From Tolypothrix sp. FACHB-123 (GTDB lineage: Bacteria; Cyanobacteriota; Cyanobacteriia; Cyanobacteriales; Nostocaceae): a stretch of DNA of 64,000 nucleotides. Positions 1 to 9,415 of this stretch are shown here, in pieces (the first letter of the stretch is position 1; every line of letters begins with the position of its first letter). Made by a program: the position numbers and the translations under genes. The stretch lies in contig NZ_JACJRE010000008.1 of NCBI RefSeq assembly GCF_014697075.1, forward strand, positions 141,568 to 205,567, in the 5' to 3' direction. A model generated the notes under the pieces. The model was given only the letters and a program-made list of their open reading frames with translations. It was not told the DNA's origin and did not search any database.

Positions 1-1808
1 TGTGGTTAGTATTATTAATGTTAGTTCCTGGGGGAATAGCTTTCTTGGCAACAGCGATGCTTTTAAAGTTGCCAGCCGCCCCCAATTGCCCCAAAATTTT
101 CTGGCCAATGGCTAGTGAGTCGGTGAGGCTACACTGTGCACAGTTAGCAGCTTCTAAGCAAACGGTAACCGATTTACTACAAGCGATTGGCTTGGTGAAG
201 CAACTTTCCAAAAACCACCCGCTACGTGGAGAAGCAGATCGCTTTATAGAAACTTGGTCGAAGGATATTTTACAACTAGCCGATCAAAGTTTTCAAGCCG
301 GAAACTTAGAGGAGGCGATCGCCACTGCGCAGAAAATACCTGATGATGTGCCTGTTTATCAAACAGTAGAAGAACAAATAACTAAATGGCAATCGATTTG
401 GTCAAAGGCTGAGGGAATTTACCAGGAAGCCGAAGCCGAATTGCGGCAAAGAAATTGGCAATCAGCTTTTATGCTGTCTGCTAAATTGTTACGTGTAGAT
501 AATAAATACTGGGCAACTACTAAATACGACGAATTAAATCGCATAATTGTTACCGCCAGAGAAGATGGTGAGAAGTTAGCAAAAGCTGATAGTTTAGCTA
601 AAAGTGGGGTTGCTGAGAAAATCCTCGAAGCTATTAAGTTAGCAGAGTCAATTAGTTCAGGTAGTTATGTTTATCAAAAAGCTCAAGAGTTAATTCCGGC
701 ATACGGGCGCAAAATGCTGGATTTAGCCCAGGCGAAGTTGGATAAACGGGATGCAGATACAGCCTTAGATATAGTTAGACAAATTCCCGAAAGTACGAAA
801 CTGCAAACGGAGGTTGAAGACTTTATCAGCTTGGCTGAAGCCCAAAGAAGTGCTTGGATTGGTACTATTGATTCTTTACAAACAGCAATTTCCCAGGCGC
901 AACAAATCGACCCCTCTAGGGCAGTGTATAACAAAGCACAACAATTGATTGCTCGCTGGCAGTTGGAAATTGAAGATGTTGCTCATTTAGAAAAAGCACG
1001 AACATTAGCTAGCCAAGGAACAGTCAGCGATTTAACAGCTGCGATCGCTCAAACTCAGCTGATTCCCAGAGGTAATCCCCGTGCTACTGAAGCTAGACAA
1101 GAGGCGGGACGTTGGCAAGCGCAAGTTGAGACTATCCAAGACAGACCTTTCTTGGAGCGTGCCGAACAGATAGCCTATCTAGAAGATGTCAACTCATTAC
1201 AAGCGGCGATCGCTGAAGCGAGCCAAATCCGGAGTGGTAGGGCATTGTATTCTGAAGCACGGAGAAAAATCCAGAATTGGACGGCGAAGATCCAGCGCAT
1301 TCAAGATCAGCCTTACTTGGATCAAGCACGAGAACTAGCAGCTACCGGTAATTTGGCAGGTGCGATTAGTGCGGCTCAAACCATTGCCTCATCAGGAAGG
1401 GCGCTTTCCGGTGAAGCCCAAACAGCTATCAATGATTGGCGAGAGCAAATCCGTGCTAGAGATAACTGGCAAAAAGCCAGAACCACAGCCCTGACGGGTA
1501 CGCCGGATGCATTGGTAGAAGCAATCCGCCTAGCCCAACAAGTTCCCAGGCGTAATGTCTTGCGGATGGATGCGAATATTGCCATCGATCAGTGGAGTCA
1601 GCAATTGTTAGATATTGCCCGCACTCAAGGACAGTCTGATATTTATAAAGGTATTGAGATTGCCAAGCTGGTTCCTAGAGGGAGTTCTGCTTATAGCGCT
1701 GCACAACAGCAGATTCAGACTTGGCGGGCATTTCTCAATCCTGAACCTCAGCCAGCAACTCCGCCAACTTTGTCGCCTTCGCCTAGTAGCACTGAAACGC
1801 CAAATTGA
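1..1808 (+). CDS. Membrane-anchored helical-repeat protein, 5' partial
   Basis: The frame is open to the left edge of the window, and an ATG at 18 lies inside what reads as a hydrophobic membrane segment (LVPGGIAFLATAML), so the true start is probably upstream. The rest is a long series of degenerate helical modules of about 60-70 residues with the pattern A-x-x-L...AI-x-x-A-x-x-IP...Y-x-x-A-x-x-x-I-x-x-W, resembling TPR-like solenoids. It ends in a Pro/Ser/Thr-rich tail (PATPPTLSPSPSS). Proteins of this kind in cyanobacteria are often labelled 'chromosome segregation ATPase', but no ATPase motif is visible here. The function is unknown; a scaffold bound to the membrane by its N-terminus is an inference. 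Confidence 0.75.
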   Translation, partial: WLVLLMLVPGGIAFLATAMLLKLPAAPNCPKIFWPMASESVRLHCAQLAASKQTVTDLLQAIGLVKQLSKNHPLRGEADRFIETWSKDILQLADQSFQAGNLEEAIATAQKIPDDVPVYQTVEEQITKWQSIWSKAEGIYQEAEAELRQRNWQSAFMLSAKLLRVDNKYWATTKYDELNRIIVTAREDGEKLAKADSLAKSGVAEKILEAIKLAESISSGSYVYQKAQELIPAYGRKMLDLAQAKLDKRDADTALDIVRQIPESTKLQTEVEDFISLAEAQRSAWIGTIDSLQTAISQAQQIDPSRAVYNKAQQLIARWQLEIEDVAHLEKARTLASQGTVSDLTAAIAQTQLIPRGNPRATEARQEAGRWQAQVETIQDRPFLERAEQIAYLEDVNSLQAAIAEASQIRSGRALYSEARRKIQNWTAKIQRIQDQPYLDQARELAATGNLAGAISAAQTIASSGRALSGEAQTAINDWREQIRARDNWQKARTTALTGTPDALVEAIRLAQQVPRRNVLRMDANIAIDQWSQQLLDIARTQGQSDIYKGIEIAKLVPRGSSAYSAAQQQIQTWRAFLNPEPQPATPPTLSPSPSSTETPN

Positions 1809-1836
1809 CGGAACAACTAAATGTAAAGAGCATCGT

Positions 1837-1868
1837 GGGGACACAATATTTTGTGCCCCTATTTTTTT
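1837..1868 (+). terminator. Rho-independent terminator after the helical-repeat gene
   Basis: An inverted repeat (GGGGACACAA / TTGTGCCCC) 28 bases after the stop codon is followed by a run of seven T. It fits an intrinsic terminator for the gene ending at 1808. Confidence 0.7.
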
Positions 1869-1975
1869 GCAATGATTTGTGAATAGAGGAGTGAGGGACA
1901 AGAAGGCAGCGCCTCGGCTCCTCTCGGCGACCGGAAGCAGGGGGGCAGAGGGGGAAAATACATCAAATACTCTTC

Positions 1976-2013
1976 CAATGCCCAATGCCCAATGCCCCAT
2001 ACCCCATGCCCAA
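1976..2013. repeat. STRR heptamer repeat (CCCAATG family)
   Basis: Tandem heptamers of the CCCAATG / CCCCATG type lie immediately beyond the 3' end of the desaturase gene on the opposite strand. They belong to the short tandemly repeated sequences typical of filamentous cyanobacteria. Confidence 0.85.
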
Positions 2014-3525
2014 TTAGCTATTCAATATTTGCCGCACTACAGTTAAGGCTGAGTAACTGACGCCGGCTGTGCCTTCACCGGGGTGGGTGGAGTCGCCAAC
2101 TAGCCAGAGATGGTTGATGGGTGTGCGATTGGCAAAACCAAAGGGGCCGAAGGTGGGGATGCGTTGCCCGATACCGCCAACGATACCGCGATCGCGTGCT
2201 GTGAAATGGGCAAAGGTGCGGGGTGTGGCGGCTTCTTGATGAATGATGGTTTCGGGTTTGAGGTAGAAGTATTGCCCTAAACGCGCGATCGCTTGTTCTG
2301 TATACTGCTGCTTGAGTTCGGCGTAATTCTCAGTCCGCCACCATCTACGAGTATCTACGAAGGAAGAAGCAATAATTGTGGCTTTACCTTCCGGGGCGCG
2401 TCCATCGCCGGGATGGCTAACGGAGACAAATAAGGAATTATTCTCGCCAATCGGCCCTTCGGGATTGTATAAAAATTGCAGGTGAGGCGGGCAATCAGCA
2501 GGAATGGCGCTGGCGTCTACGCCTAAATACACGACAAATGCACCGGAGGCTGGGGGTAATTTGTCTACACGCTGTTGATAACCTTTTGGCGCTTGTTCGC
2601 CTAAAAGTTGCACGAGGTTTTGGACGGTGACATTTGCAACTATATGATCGGCGGTTTCTGTCCAAACTTCGCCGCTTTGCTGGTTGCGAATGGTAACGGA
2701 TTTAGCTTGATGATTTTCGACGGTAATTTTTTCAACGGTGTGGCGTAGCAATAATTTACCGCCATCTCTTTCTAAGGATTCTACCAGGCGATCGCTTAAG
2801 ACTTGCATACTACCTTGGAGGTGAAATAATCCTTGGGGTAGTTGGGATACGCTTAACGCCGTAGCTGCGTAAAGTAACGCTGTTTCTTCGGCGTTGACTT
2901 GGGAATATAGCTTGAGTTGTAAATCTAAGAAAGTTCGTAAGCGATGGTCATTACCTAATCTATATAACCGTAAAGCATCGCCCACGGTAAATAAAGTAAA
3001 GGGCACAGTAATTAATGTACTGGGGCGTACCGCTTGAGTTAACTGCCACAAATCCCATAAACTGCGTGGCGGTAGCACCGGATCGCGTCCTTGGAATTCC
3101 CAGCTAGCTTGAAATAAGGTGGCTAACAATTGCCAAAATGGTTCGCTACCAGGAAATTGCTTTTGTCTTTCTTCTCGCCATTTCTCAGGATCGCGCCAGA
3201 CATTGATAGGCGTAGATTCGCCAGGAAGATAAACCGCACAAGCCGGATCGCAAGGTGTGGCTTCCGGTAAATCTATGCCCAATTCTGAGAAAATCCGGTG
3301 ATGAATTCCCCCAGGTTCCAAGCCGGCGACTTGGGTAGCGCCCACATCAAAGGTAAATCCTCGGCGTTTAAAGGTGGAAGCACAACCCCCAGGAACCAAA
3401 GCTTGATCGACAATTAAAACACTGTAACCTTTATGGGCTAATAATGCTCCAGCAGTTAGCCCACCTATTCCCGCACCGACGACGATGACACGGGGCTGAT
3501 TTTCGTTAACAGTTACACCGGGCAT
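2014..3525 (-). CDS. crtD: Carotenoid C-3',4' desaturase (CrtD type)
   Basis: This 503-residue flavoprotein of the phytoene-desaturase superfamily has an N-terminal Rossmann FAD-binding motif (VIVVGAGIGGLTAG, about residues 13-26) followed by an acidic residue ending the second strand, and a C-terminal FAD motif near WLVGDSTHPGEGTAG. The sequence GGCASTFKRRGFTFDVGAT is typical of the CrtD/CrtH/CrtO desaturase-isomerase group. Length and overall character fit the cyanobacterial CrtD that desaturates myxol-type carotenoids at C-3',4'. The close paralogue CrtH (carotene cis-trans isomerase) is the main alternative. The gene is monocistronic as seen here. The ATG at 3525 places the FAD motif at the usual distance from the N-terminus. 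Confidence 0.72.
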   Translation of the reverse strand: MPGVTVNENQPRVIVVGAGIGGLTAGALLAHKGYSVLIVDQALVPGGCASTFKRRGFTFDVGATQVAGLEPGGIHHRIFSELGIDLPEATPCDPACAVYLPGESTPINVWRDPEKWREERQKQFPGSEPFWQLLATLFQASWEFQGRDPVLPPRSLWDLWQLTQAVRPSTLITVPFTLFTVGDALRLYRLGNDHRLRTFLDLQLKLYSQVNAEETALLYAATALSVSQLPQGLFHLQGSMQVLSDRLVESLERDGGKLLLRHTVEKITVENHQAKSVTIRNQQSGEVWTETADHIVANVTVQNLVQLLGEQAPKGYQQRVDKLPPASGAFVVYLGVDASAIPADCPPHLQFLYNPEGPIGENNSLFVSVSHPGDGRAPEGKATIIASSFVDTRRWWRTENYAELKQQYTEQAIARLGQYFYLKPETIIHQEAATPRTFAHFTARDRGIVGGIGQRIPTFGPFGFANRTPINHLWLVGDSTHPGEGTAGVSYSALTVVRQILNS

Positions 3526-3796
3526 TGTTACTTTAGTTTATATTTCTTAATATTATTCTTAATTTTAACAAAAGCCAGACTTAGAGTAATTCGTAGTTGG
3601 GAAATTTTGACAGCATCTTGGTTAATGAAATTGAGTCTGTTGGCTAATTGGAGAGAGTTGCCAGGATGTAAAGCTAGAAGCTAACTATATATATTGTTGA
3701 ATTTGCGAAAAAAGCAGCTAATTTGAGCGTAAATAAAGCGCTTGTCTGATTAAATTTGGGAATACTGATATGAGTTATTTCTGAGGAGTGATAAAA

Positions 3797-4270
3797 ATGG
3801 CAGGTAATCGTATCAGTGCTGAGTTTTCCCCAGCAGATCGGGACGCGGTGATGCAGGCTATAGCGACGATTCGGGAGAAATTACCGTTTTTGGTGGATTT
3901 GACAACGGAAGACAGGCGCACAATTTTGAAGATGGGTGATAAAAGCCGCGCGTTTGTCAGCAAGGCGTTGGAAGTAGGGACACAAAACCCAAACTTTTTA
4001 CCCCGTTCTTTTGATTTAGAGGAGATGCGCCGAGATTTAGCGCTGTATGACACCTTGTATCCTGTGCTGTTATCGCTGACACAACTACAAGAACTGGTGG
4101 ATGATACCTGTATGACTGCTGGTAGTGAAGCATATACAGCCGCTTTAGCAGTTTACAACTACGCCAAAGCTAGCGGTGATGTTGCTGGTTTAGATGGAGT
4201 CATAGATGAGATGGGACGTAGGTTTACCCGCAGTTCTAAGAAGAAGAAAGCTGCAACAACTATCGACTAA
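3797..4270 (+). CDS. Conserved hypothetical protein, helical, 157 aa
   Basis: I place the start at ATG 3797 rather than the in-frame GTG at 3788, because a GAGGAG Shine-Dalgarno sequence at 3783-3788 sits 8 bases before the ATG and overlaps the GTG. The product begins MAGNRISAEFSP and has a largely helical composition, with a lysine-rich end (SSKKKKAATT). I see no membrane segment, signal peptide or catalytic motif. It resembles a small soluble protein common in cyanobacteria without a known role. No operon partner lies nearby. Confidence 0.75.
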   Translation: MAGNRISAEFSPADRDAVMQAIATIREKLPFLVDLTTEDRRTILKMGDKSRAFVSKALEVGTQNPNFLPRSFDLEEMRRDLALYDTLYPVLLSLTQLQELVDDTCMTAGSEAYTAALAVYNYAKASGDVAGLDGVIDEMGRRFTRSSKKKKAATTID

Positions 4271-4284
4271 AATCAGCGCGAATC

Positions 4285-4369
4285 GGTGTAGGGTGCGTTA
4301 TGGACTTCAGTACTAACGAACCACAGGAGATTTACGGTGCGTTACGCTAGCGCGATAACACACCCTACC
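4285..4369. repeat. MITE-like element, GGTGTAGGGTGCGTTA ends
   Basis: An 85-bp unit has inverted ends GGTGTAGGGTGCGTTA and TAACACACCCTACC. Related fragments with GGTGCGTT...ACACACCCTAC occur near 12065-12090 and 27239-27275, so it is a dispersed family. Its right end abuts the 21-nt minisatellite. Confidence 0.7.
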
Positions 4370-4372
4370 GAA

Positions 4373-4596
4373 CTTGAGCCTTTGAGGGTGAAGCTTGAGC
4401 CTTTGAAGGTGAAGCTTGAGTTTTTGAGGGTGAAGCTTGAGCCTTTGAGGGTGAAACTTGAGCCTTTGAGGGTGACAGTTGAGCTTTTGAGGCTGACGGT
4501 TGAGCTTTTGAGGCTGACGGTTGAGCTTTTGAGGCTGACGGTTGAGCTTTTGAGGCTGACAGTTGAGCTTTTGAGGGTGATGCTTGAGGTTCTGAA
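4373..4596. repeat. 21-nt minisatellite, about 10.5 units
   Basis: The unit is roughly CTTGAGCCTTTGAGGGTGAA plus one base. It drifts in steps to GTTGAGCTTTTGAGGCTGAC, so neighbouring units are more alike than distant ones. Because 21 is a multiple of three and the unit lacks stops, several frames stay open on both strands (for example heptads LEPLRVK on +). A GTG at 4337 with AGGAG upstream could in principle start translation, but the coding appearance follows from the period alone. It ends about 120 bp before the NACHT gene. Confidence 0.9.
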
Positions 4597-4717
4597 TCCA
4601 AAATTGTCAGCTTCTTTACTAAATAGATTCAATTGACTGCTGTTTATTCAACAAATTGTTACTAAGCATTGTGGAAAAATCTTGATTCAATATCTCTACT
4701 AACAAAACATAACAGCT

Positions 4718-7489
4718 ATGAGCAGTAAACCTGAAATTCTCATCAAGCAGCCTGTTTCTGTCTTTAGCAAGCGTCTTAAAATTGACTTCAAAAGCTTCTT
4801 TAAAGAATTAGCCTTAGCTGGGTTAAATACAGCGAGTGGCAATTATAAGGACATCCTAGATAATTTGGTCAATATGAAAGAGAAAATTGGGTTGGCTAAA
4901 GAACCGGGAGAAAGAGCTTATTTGTTAATTTTCAAATCTCTAATTCAGGCAATGACTAGTTTAGTAGATGATAATCGAGATTTACTAAATAAAGTTAATA
5001 AAAATGAGATTGAGACTATAGTTAAACATCGGTTAGAAAAATGTCTCCAAAATTTAGAGGATACAGAATTAACAATTGACAGCAACTTTTTTGAGCATCC
5101 TGAAGAATTAGCTATTGTTCACGCTATAAAAAAACCTTTTCGCCAGTGGTTAACAGAATTTGTCTCTACACCAGCACAAGCAGAAGCAATTACTAATCGT
5201 CTTCCTAAAGAGTTTCAATCTTCACTCATTGAAGAATGGAAGAATAATAGCGATAAATATGCAGTTTTACAAAATGAAATGAATACACCATTTATTAAAG
5301 CAGGTGAAAGAGAACAAGCTTGGCAACGTTACTCTACATGGTTGCAAAAACAAATTAATGAACGGATGTTTTCTGAAGCTTTTAGTTTGGAACAGGTGTA
5401 TGTTCCCCTCCGCGCTTACTATGAACGCAAAATTGAAAGTGAAAATGATGATGATTTTACTGGCGGAGGAAGACAGAATTATAAAAAAGATAAAAAAACG
5501 GAAAGGATTGTTGTTGATTTACAAACAGAACTGCAAACTTGGTTAGACGAAGCTGATAAAAATGATGCTATCCGGGTAATTAGTGGCGGGCCGGGAAGCG
5601 GTAAATCTTCCTTTTCTAAAGTTTTTGCAACGACACAGGCAAAGATAGGCAAAATTTCGGTGTTATTTATTCCCCTGCACCTATTTGATCCAGAAGATGA
5701 TTTAGTTAATGGCATTAACAAGTTTATTAATGGATTGCGTGATATTCCTCTGCCACCTAATCCTTTGAAAGAAGAAAACTTTGTCGCCAAATTACTGATT
5801 ATTTTTGATGGTTTAGATGAATTAGCCATGCAAGGAAAAATGGCTGAGGAAGTTGCCCAGAAATTCGTGAGTGAAGTACAAAGACAAGTTAATGCATTTA
5901 ATCATGTTCAACCTCGCTTGCAGGTTTTAATTAGTGGTCGAGAATTGGTAATACAAAAAAATCAAAGCGATTTTCGTAAACCCAAGCAAATCCTGCATGT
6001 TCTTCCCTATTTTGTAGATGAGCAAGAAAGAAAGCAGAATCATTACATTGATGTTCAAAATTTATTAGAACAAGACCAACGGCAAATTTGGTGGGATAAA
6101 TATGGTAAAGCTAGCGGTCATGGATATAACAGCTTACCCGCAGAATTAGACAAGGGACATTTGAGAGAAATTACGTCCCAGCCGTTATTAAATTACTTGG
6201 TTGCTTTGAGTTTGATACGCGGTGTAGTTAAATTTTCCGAAGATAGCAACCTCAATGAAATTTATGCAGATTTACTCACAGAAGTTTATCAACGAAGTTG
6301 GGGTGATGAGAACCCAGTAATTAGGGGTGTTGAAGAAAAAGATTTTGTTCGCATTCTCGAAAGTATTGCTGTTGCTGCTTGGCATGGAGGAGATGTCAGG
6401 GTAACAACAGTTTCAGAAATTGAAAAAAGTTGTGATAGCAATCTTCTAGAACGGATATTAAATATATTTAAGCAAGATAAAAAAGCTAGCTTAACTCGTC
6501 TCCTAACTGCCTTTTATTTCCGGCAACGTGGCTTAAAAGGTCATGAAGAAACTTTTGAATTTACCCACAAAAGCTTTGGTGAGTATTTAACAGCAAGAGA
6601 TATTGTGAAGGAATTAAAACTCATCAATAACCAGCTAAAAGCTAATCAAGAAGATTCAGATTATGGATTGAATAAGCTACAAGCTTTAGAACGCTGGGCA
6701 AAATTATGCGGTTTAACCGCTATGGATGATTATATTTTTAACTTTGTTGTGGATGAAATTGAATTGCAGCAAGATAAATATCAAGTTGATGTCACTGAAT
6801 GGCAGCAAACAATGTGTAACTTGATAAGTTATATGCTAAAGAATGGAATGCCGATGCAGAAATTGCAGTCGCCCACTTTTCAAGAAACAAATCGGCAAGC
6901 ACGTAATGCAGAAGAGGCATTGTTAGCTGTTTTAAATGCTTGTGCTAGGGCGACAAAAAAGGTTTCTCAGATTAAATGGCTTTCTCCTGAAGCTTTTGGC
7001 ACTTGGATTTCTCGGTTACGTGGGCAAAGAGGTGAAGTTGATAGTGATGTTTTTTGCTTAAATTGCTTAAGTTTTTTAGATTTGCAAAACTGTATTCTCT
7101 TTTACCAAGATTTTTGTAAGGCGAATTTTCAAGGGTCGAATTTTCAAGGGTCGAATCTTCAAGGGTCGAATCTTCAAGGGTCGAATCTTCGAGATGTCAA
7201 TCTTCAAGAGGCGAATCTTCAAGGGTCGAATCTTCAACGAGCGAATCTTCAAGATGCAAATCTTCAACGAGCGAATCTTCAAGAGGCGATTCTTCTGGGT
7301 GCAAATCTTCAACGAGCGAATCTTCAAGAGGCGGATCTTCAAGAAGCGAATCTTCAACGGGCGAATCTTCAACGGGCGAATCTTCAACGGGCGAATCTTC
7401 AAGATGTGAAGATTCAAGGGGCAATTCTTCAAGGGGCAAATATTCACGACGCAAATGTTCGCAACACTCTTCTGAAAGGTAAAATCTAA
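4718..7489 (+). CDS. NACHT-domain STAND NTPase with C-terminal pentapeptide repeats
   Basis: This 923-residue protein has a helical N-terminal region (1-270), then a NACHT module. Walker A is GGPGSGKSS near residue 290 and Walker B is LLIIFDGLDELA near 360, with LISGRE shortly after. A helical region with the 'FTHKSFGEYLTARD' sequence common after NACHT follows. From about residue 802 to 915 there is an array of some 22 pentapeptides of the A(N/D)LQx type, predicted to fold as a right-handed quadrilateral beta helix. STAND proteins with NACHT modules act as ligand-triggered switches, and several bacterial ones are anti-phage. I recognise no effector domain at the N-terminus, so defence is an inference. 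It stands alone, with a minisatellite just upstream. Confidence 0.85.
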   Translation: MSSKPEILIKQPVSVFSKRLKIDFKSFFKELALAGLNTASGNYKDILDNLVNMKEKIGLAKEPGERAYLLIFKSLIQAMTSLVDDNRDLLNKVNKNEIETIVKHRLEKCLQNLEDTELTIDSNFFEHPEELAIVHAIKKPFRQWLTEFVSTPAQAEAITNRLPKEFQSSLIEEWKNNSDKYAVLQNEMNTPFIKAGEREQAWQRYSTWLQKQINERMFSEAFSLEQVYVPLRAYYERKIESENDDDFTGGGRQNYKKDKKTERIVVDLQTELQTWLDEADKNDAIRVISGGPGSGKSSFSKVFATTQAKIGKISVLFIPLHLFDPEDDLVNGINKFINGLRDIPLPPNPLKEENFVAKLLIIFDGLDELAMQGKMAEEVAQKFVSEVQRQVNAFNHVQPRLQVLISGRELVIQKNQSDFRKPKQILHVLPYFVDEQERKQNHYIDVQNLLEQDQRQIWWDKYGKASGHGYNSLPAELDKGHLREITSQPLLNYLVALSLIRGVVKFSEDSNLNEIYADLLTEVYQRSWGDENPVIRGVEEKDFVRILESIAVAAWHGGDVRVTTVSEIEKSCDSNLLERILNIFKQDKKASLTRLLTAFYFRQRGLKGHEETFEFTHKSFGEYLTARDIVKELKLINNQLKANQEDSDYGLNKLQALERWAKLCGLTAMDDYIFNFVVDEIELQQDKYQVDVTEWQQTMCNLISYMLKNGMPMQKLQSPTFQETNRQARNAEEALLAVLNACARATKKVSQIKWLSPEAFGTWISRLRGQRGEVDSDVFCLNCLSFLDLQNCILFYQDFCKANFQGSNFQGSNLQGSNLQGSNLRDVNLQEANLQGSNLQRANLQDANLQRANLQEAILLGANLQRANLQEADLQEANLQRANLQRANLQRANLQDVKIQGAILQGANIHDANVRNTLLKGKI

Positions 7490-7908
7490 ATCCACTCGAT
7501 ACCCTGTGCAACTAAATATTTCCTCGCCGGCTCCAAAGCTTCTTTCCGCAAAATAATCTTCACATCTGGCTTAGTGAGATACAAACGAAATCGCTGCATA
7601 AATAATTGATTAGCCGGCTCAATTTTCTTAATCGCACTCCAAGGAATCAACAACGCTGGTAACCCAAAGTTAAACAAAATAAAAATACTCAAATACAGCC
7701 CTTGGGGAGTAACACCAACATTTAAACTTCCTTTGTAATACGCCATCCCCACAGAACCATATTGAAAGCGCGAGAGATTTGCTGGTGCTGGTTCATTGGT
7801 GCTGTAGTATTTCGCCAGCTTGTTCCAATCGACGCTGAGGATGAAAATTACAATAACCATAATTAAGATATATCCTGCGATCGCGATCGCAACAGCTTCA
7901 AGTGGCAT
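7486..7908 (-). CDS. Small membrane protein, 140 aa
   Basis: It has an N-terminal transmembrane helix (residues about 6-26, AIAIAGYILIMVIVIFIL) and a second hydrophobic stretch near 73-92 (LYLSIFILFNFGLPALLIPW). The C-terminal half looks like a PH-like or photosystem-assembly-style beta domain (LIPWSAIKKIEPANQL...FRLYLTKPDVKIIL), but I cannot name a family. Its stop overlaps the stop of the convergent NACHT gene by a few bases. Function unknown. Confidence 0.75.
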   Translation of the reverse strand: MPLEAVAIAIAGYILIMVIVIFILSVDWNKLAKYYSTNEPAPANLSRFQYGSVGMAYYKGSLNVGVTPQGLYLSIFILFNFGLPALLIPWSAIKKIEPANQLFMQRFRLYLTKPDVKIILRKEALEPARKYLVAQGIEWI

Positions 7909-8134
7909 TGGTTTTTCTGGTTACTAGTGAGATAATTTTGCTAAGCAATTCAGCACAATTAATGACATAAATTAATTGCGATCGCTCTATTTACAACGAA
8001 AAATTTATACTCTATTTTGCATAATTACTGAGCTAAGTACCGCTTTTCTAGAAAGAAGGGACACAGTTCGCCATCAGTCCTAGATAAGATTAAAGAAGTA
8101 AAGCAGCTTTCCACCTCACCACTCACTACTACCA

Positions 8135-9415
8135 ATGACCTCAACCCTGGTAAAATTTCCTCGTCTCAATGCTCCAAAACTCCACCAGTTACCGAACGGT
8201 TTAACCATAGTCGCGGAGCAAATGCCGATTGATGCTGTTAACCTCAGTTTGTGGATTAATGTAGGCTCGGCGGTAGAATCGGATACGATCAATGGCATGG
8301 CTCACTTTTTAGAGCACATGATTTTTAAGGGCACGAAACGCCTAGCTAGTGGGGAATTTGAACGTCGCATTGAAGAAAGAGGTGCGGTAACTAATGCTGC
8401 TACTAGCCAAGATTACACTCATTACTATATAACTACTGCTCCCAAGGATTTTGCCGAACTTGCTCCCCTGCAAATGGATGTAGTATTCAATCCCAGTATT
8501 GAGGATGATGCTTTTGAACGGGAACGCTTGGTAGTGTTGGAAGAAATTCGCCGTTCCGAAGATAGTCCCCAACGGCGGACTTTTCGGCGGGCGATGGAAA
8601 TGGCTTTTGAACGTTTACCTTATCGTCGTCCGGTATTGGGGCCAGAATCGGTGATTTCCCAACTCAAACCCCAGCAAATGCGCGATTTTCACGGGAGTTT
8701 ATATCAACCCTCCTCAATTACGGCTGTGGCTGTGGGGAATTTACCTACAGAAGAATTAATTGATATTGTTGCTCAAGGAATTAGTGAAACGCTTCACACC
8801 AAAGATTCGGAATTGTGGATAGAACCAATACTGCATCCCGAACCGGCGTTTACAGAAGTTGTGCGCCAAGAATTTGTCGATGAAAGTCTTCAGCAAGCGC
8901 GACTGGTGATAGTGTGGCGGGTTCCAGGGTTGAAATATATTAATGAGACTTACGCGCTGGATGTTTTAGCGGGAATTTTGGGACATGGACGCACATCCAG
9001 ACTAGTACATGATTTGCGGGAAGAAAGAAATTTGGTGTCTTCGATTGCTGTCAGCAATATGAGCAATCAACTGCAAGGGACATTTTATATCTCAGCAAAA
9101 TGCCCAGTTGAAAATGTCGCCGCAGTAGAAGAAGCGATCGCGCAACATATCCGTATGTTACACACAGAACTGGTCAAAGAATCAGAAATTGCCCGTGTAC
9201 GGCGACGGGTAGCCAACAGATTTATTTTTGGTAATGAAACACCAAGCGATCGCGCTGGGTTGTATGGTTATTATCAATCCATGCTGGGAGATTTAGAGCC
9301 AGCCTTTAATTACCCCGCTAATATCCAAGCCCAAGAAGCCAGCGACTTAATGCAAGCTGCTCAACAATATCTGACTCCCGATGCTTATGGTGTAGTTGTA
9401 ATTAAACCAGAATAG
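8135..9415 (+). CDS. M16 family zinc peptidase (processing-protease type)
   Basis: The inverted zinc motif HFLEH (His57, Glu60, His61) and a downstream acidic helix (LVVLEEIRRSED, about residues 129-142) that supplies the third zinc ligand are present, so this is a catalytically competent M16 subunit. At 426 residues it corresponds to one half-insulinase of the bacterial PqqL/YmxG or mitochondrial processing peptidase beta class. The C-terminal half (from about 180) is the inactive homologous domain that closes the chamber. Cyanobacteria commonly encode two such genes in tandem, one active and one inactive. Only the active one is seen here. No signal peptide is evident. The substrate is unknown. 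Confidence 0.88.
   Translation: MTSTLVKFPRLNAPKLHQLPNGLTIVAEQMPIDAVNLSLWINVGSAVESDTINGMAHFLEHMIFKGTKRLASGEFERRIEERGAVTNAATSQDYTHYYITTAPKDFAELAPLQMDVVFNPSIEDDAFERERLVVLEEIRRSEDSPQRRTFRRAMEMAFERLPYRRPVLGPESVISQLKPQQMRDFHGSLYQPSSITAVAVGNLPTEELIDIVAQGISETLHTKDSELWIEPILHPEPAFTEVVRQEFVDESLQQARLVIVWRVPGLKYINETYALDVLAGILGHGRTSRLVHDLREERNLVSSIAVSNMSNQLQGTFYISAKCPVENVAAVEEAIAQHIRMLHTELVKESEIARVRRRVANRFIFGNETPSDRAGLYGYYQSMLGDLEPAFNYPANIQAQEASDLMQAAQQYLTPDAYGVVVIKPE

Noticed and set aside
4342-4632. Open frames on the minus strand through the 21-nt array
   Set aside because: A stop-free unit of 21 bases keeps frames open in any direction. There is no ribosome site, and the heptads drift with the DNA repeat.
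7076-7511. Minus-strand frames opposite the pentapeptide repeats (about 100-139 codons)
   Set aside because: They are antisense readings of a 15-nt repeat inside a convincing protein; their Leu/Lys/Ile or Glu/Asp/Ser repeats are a by-product.
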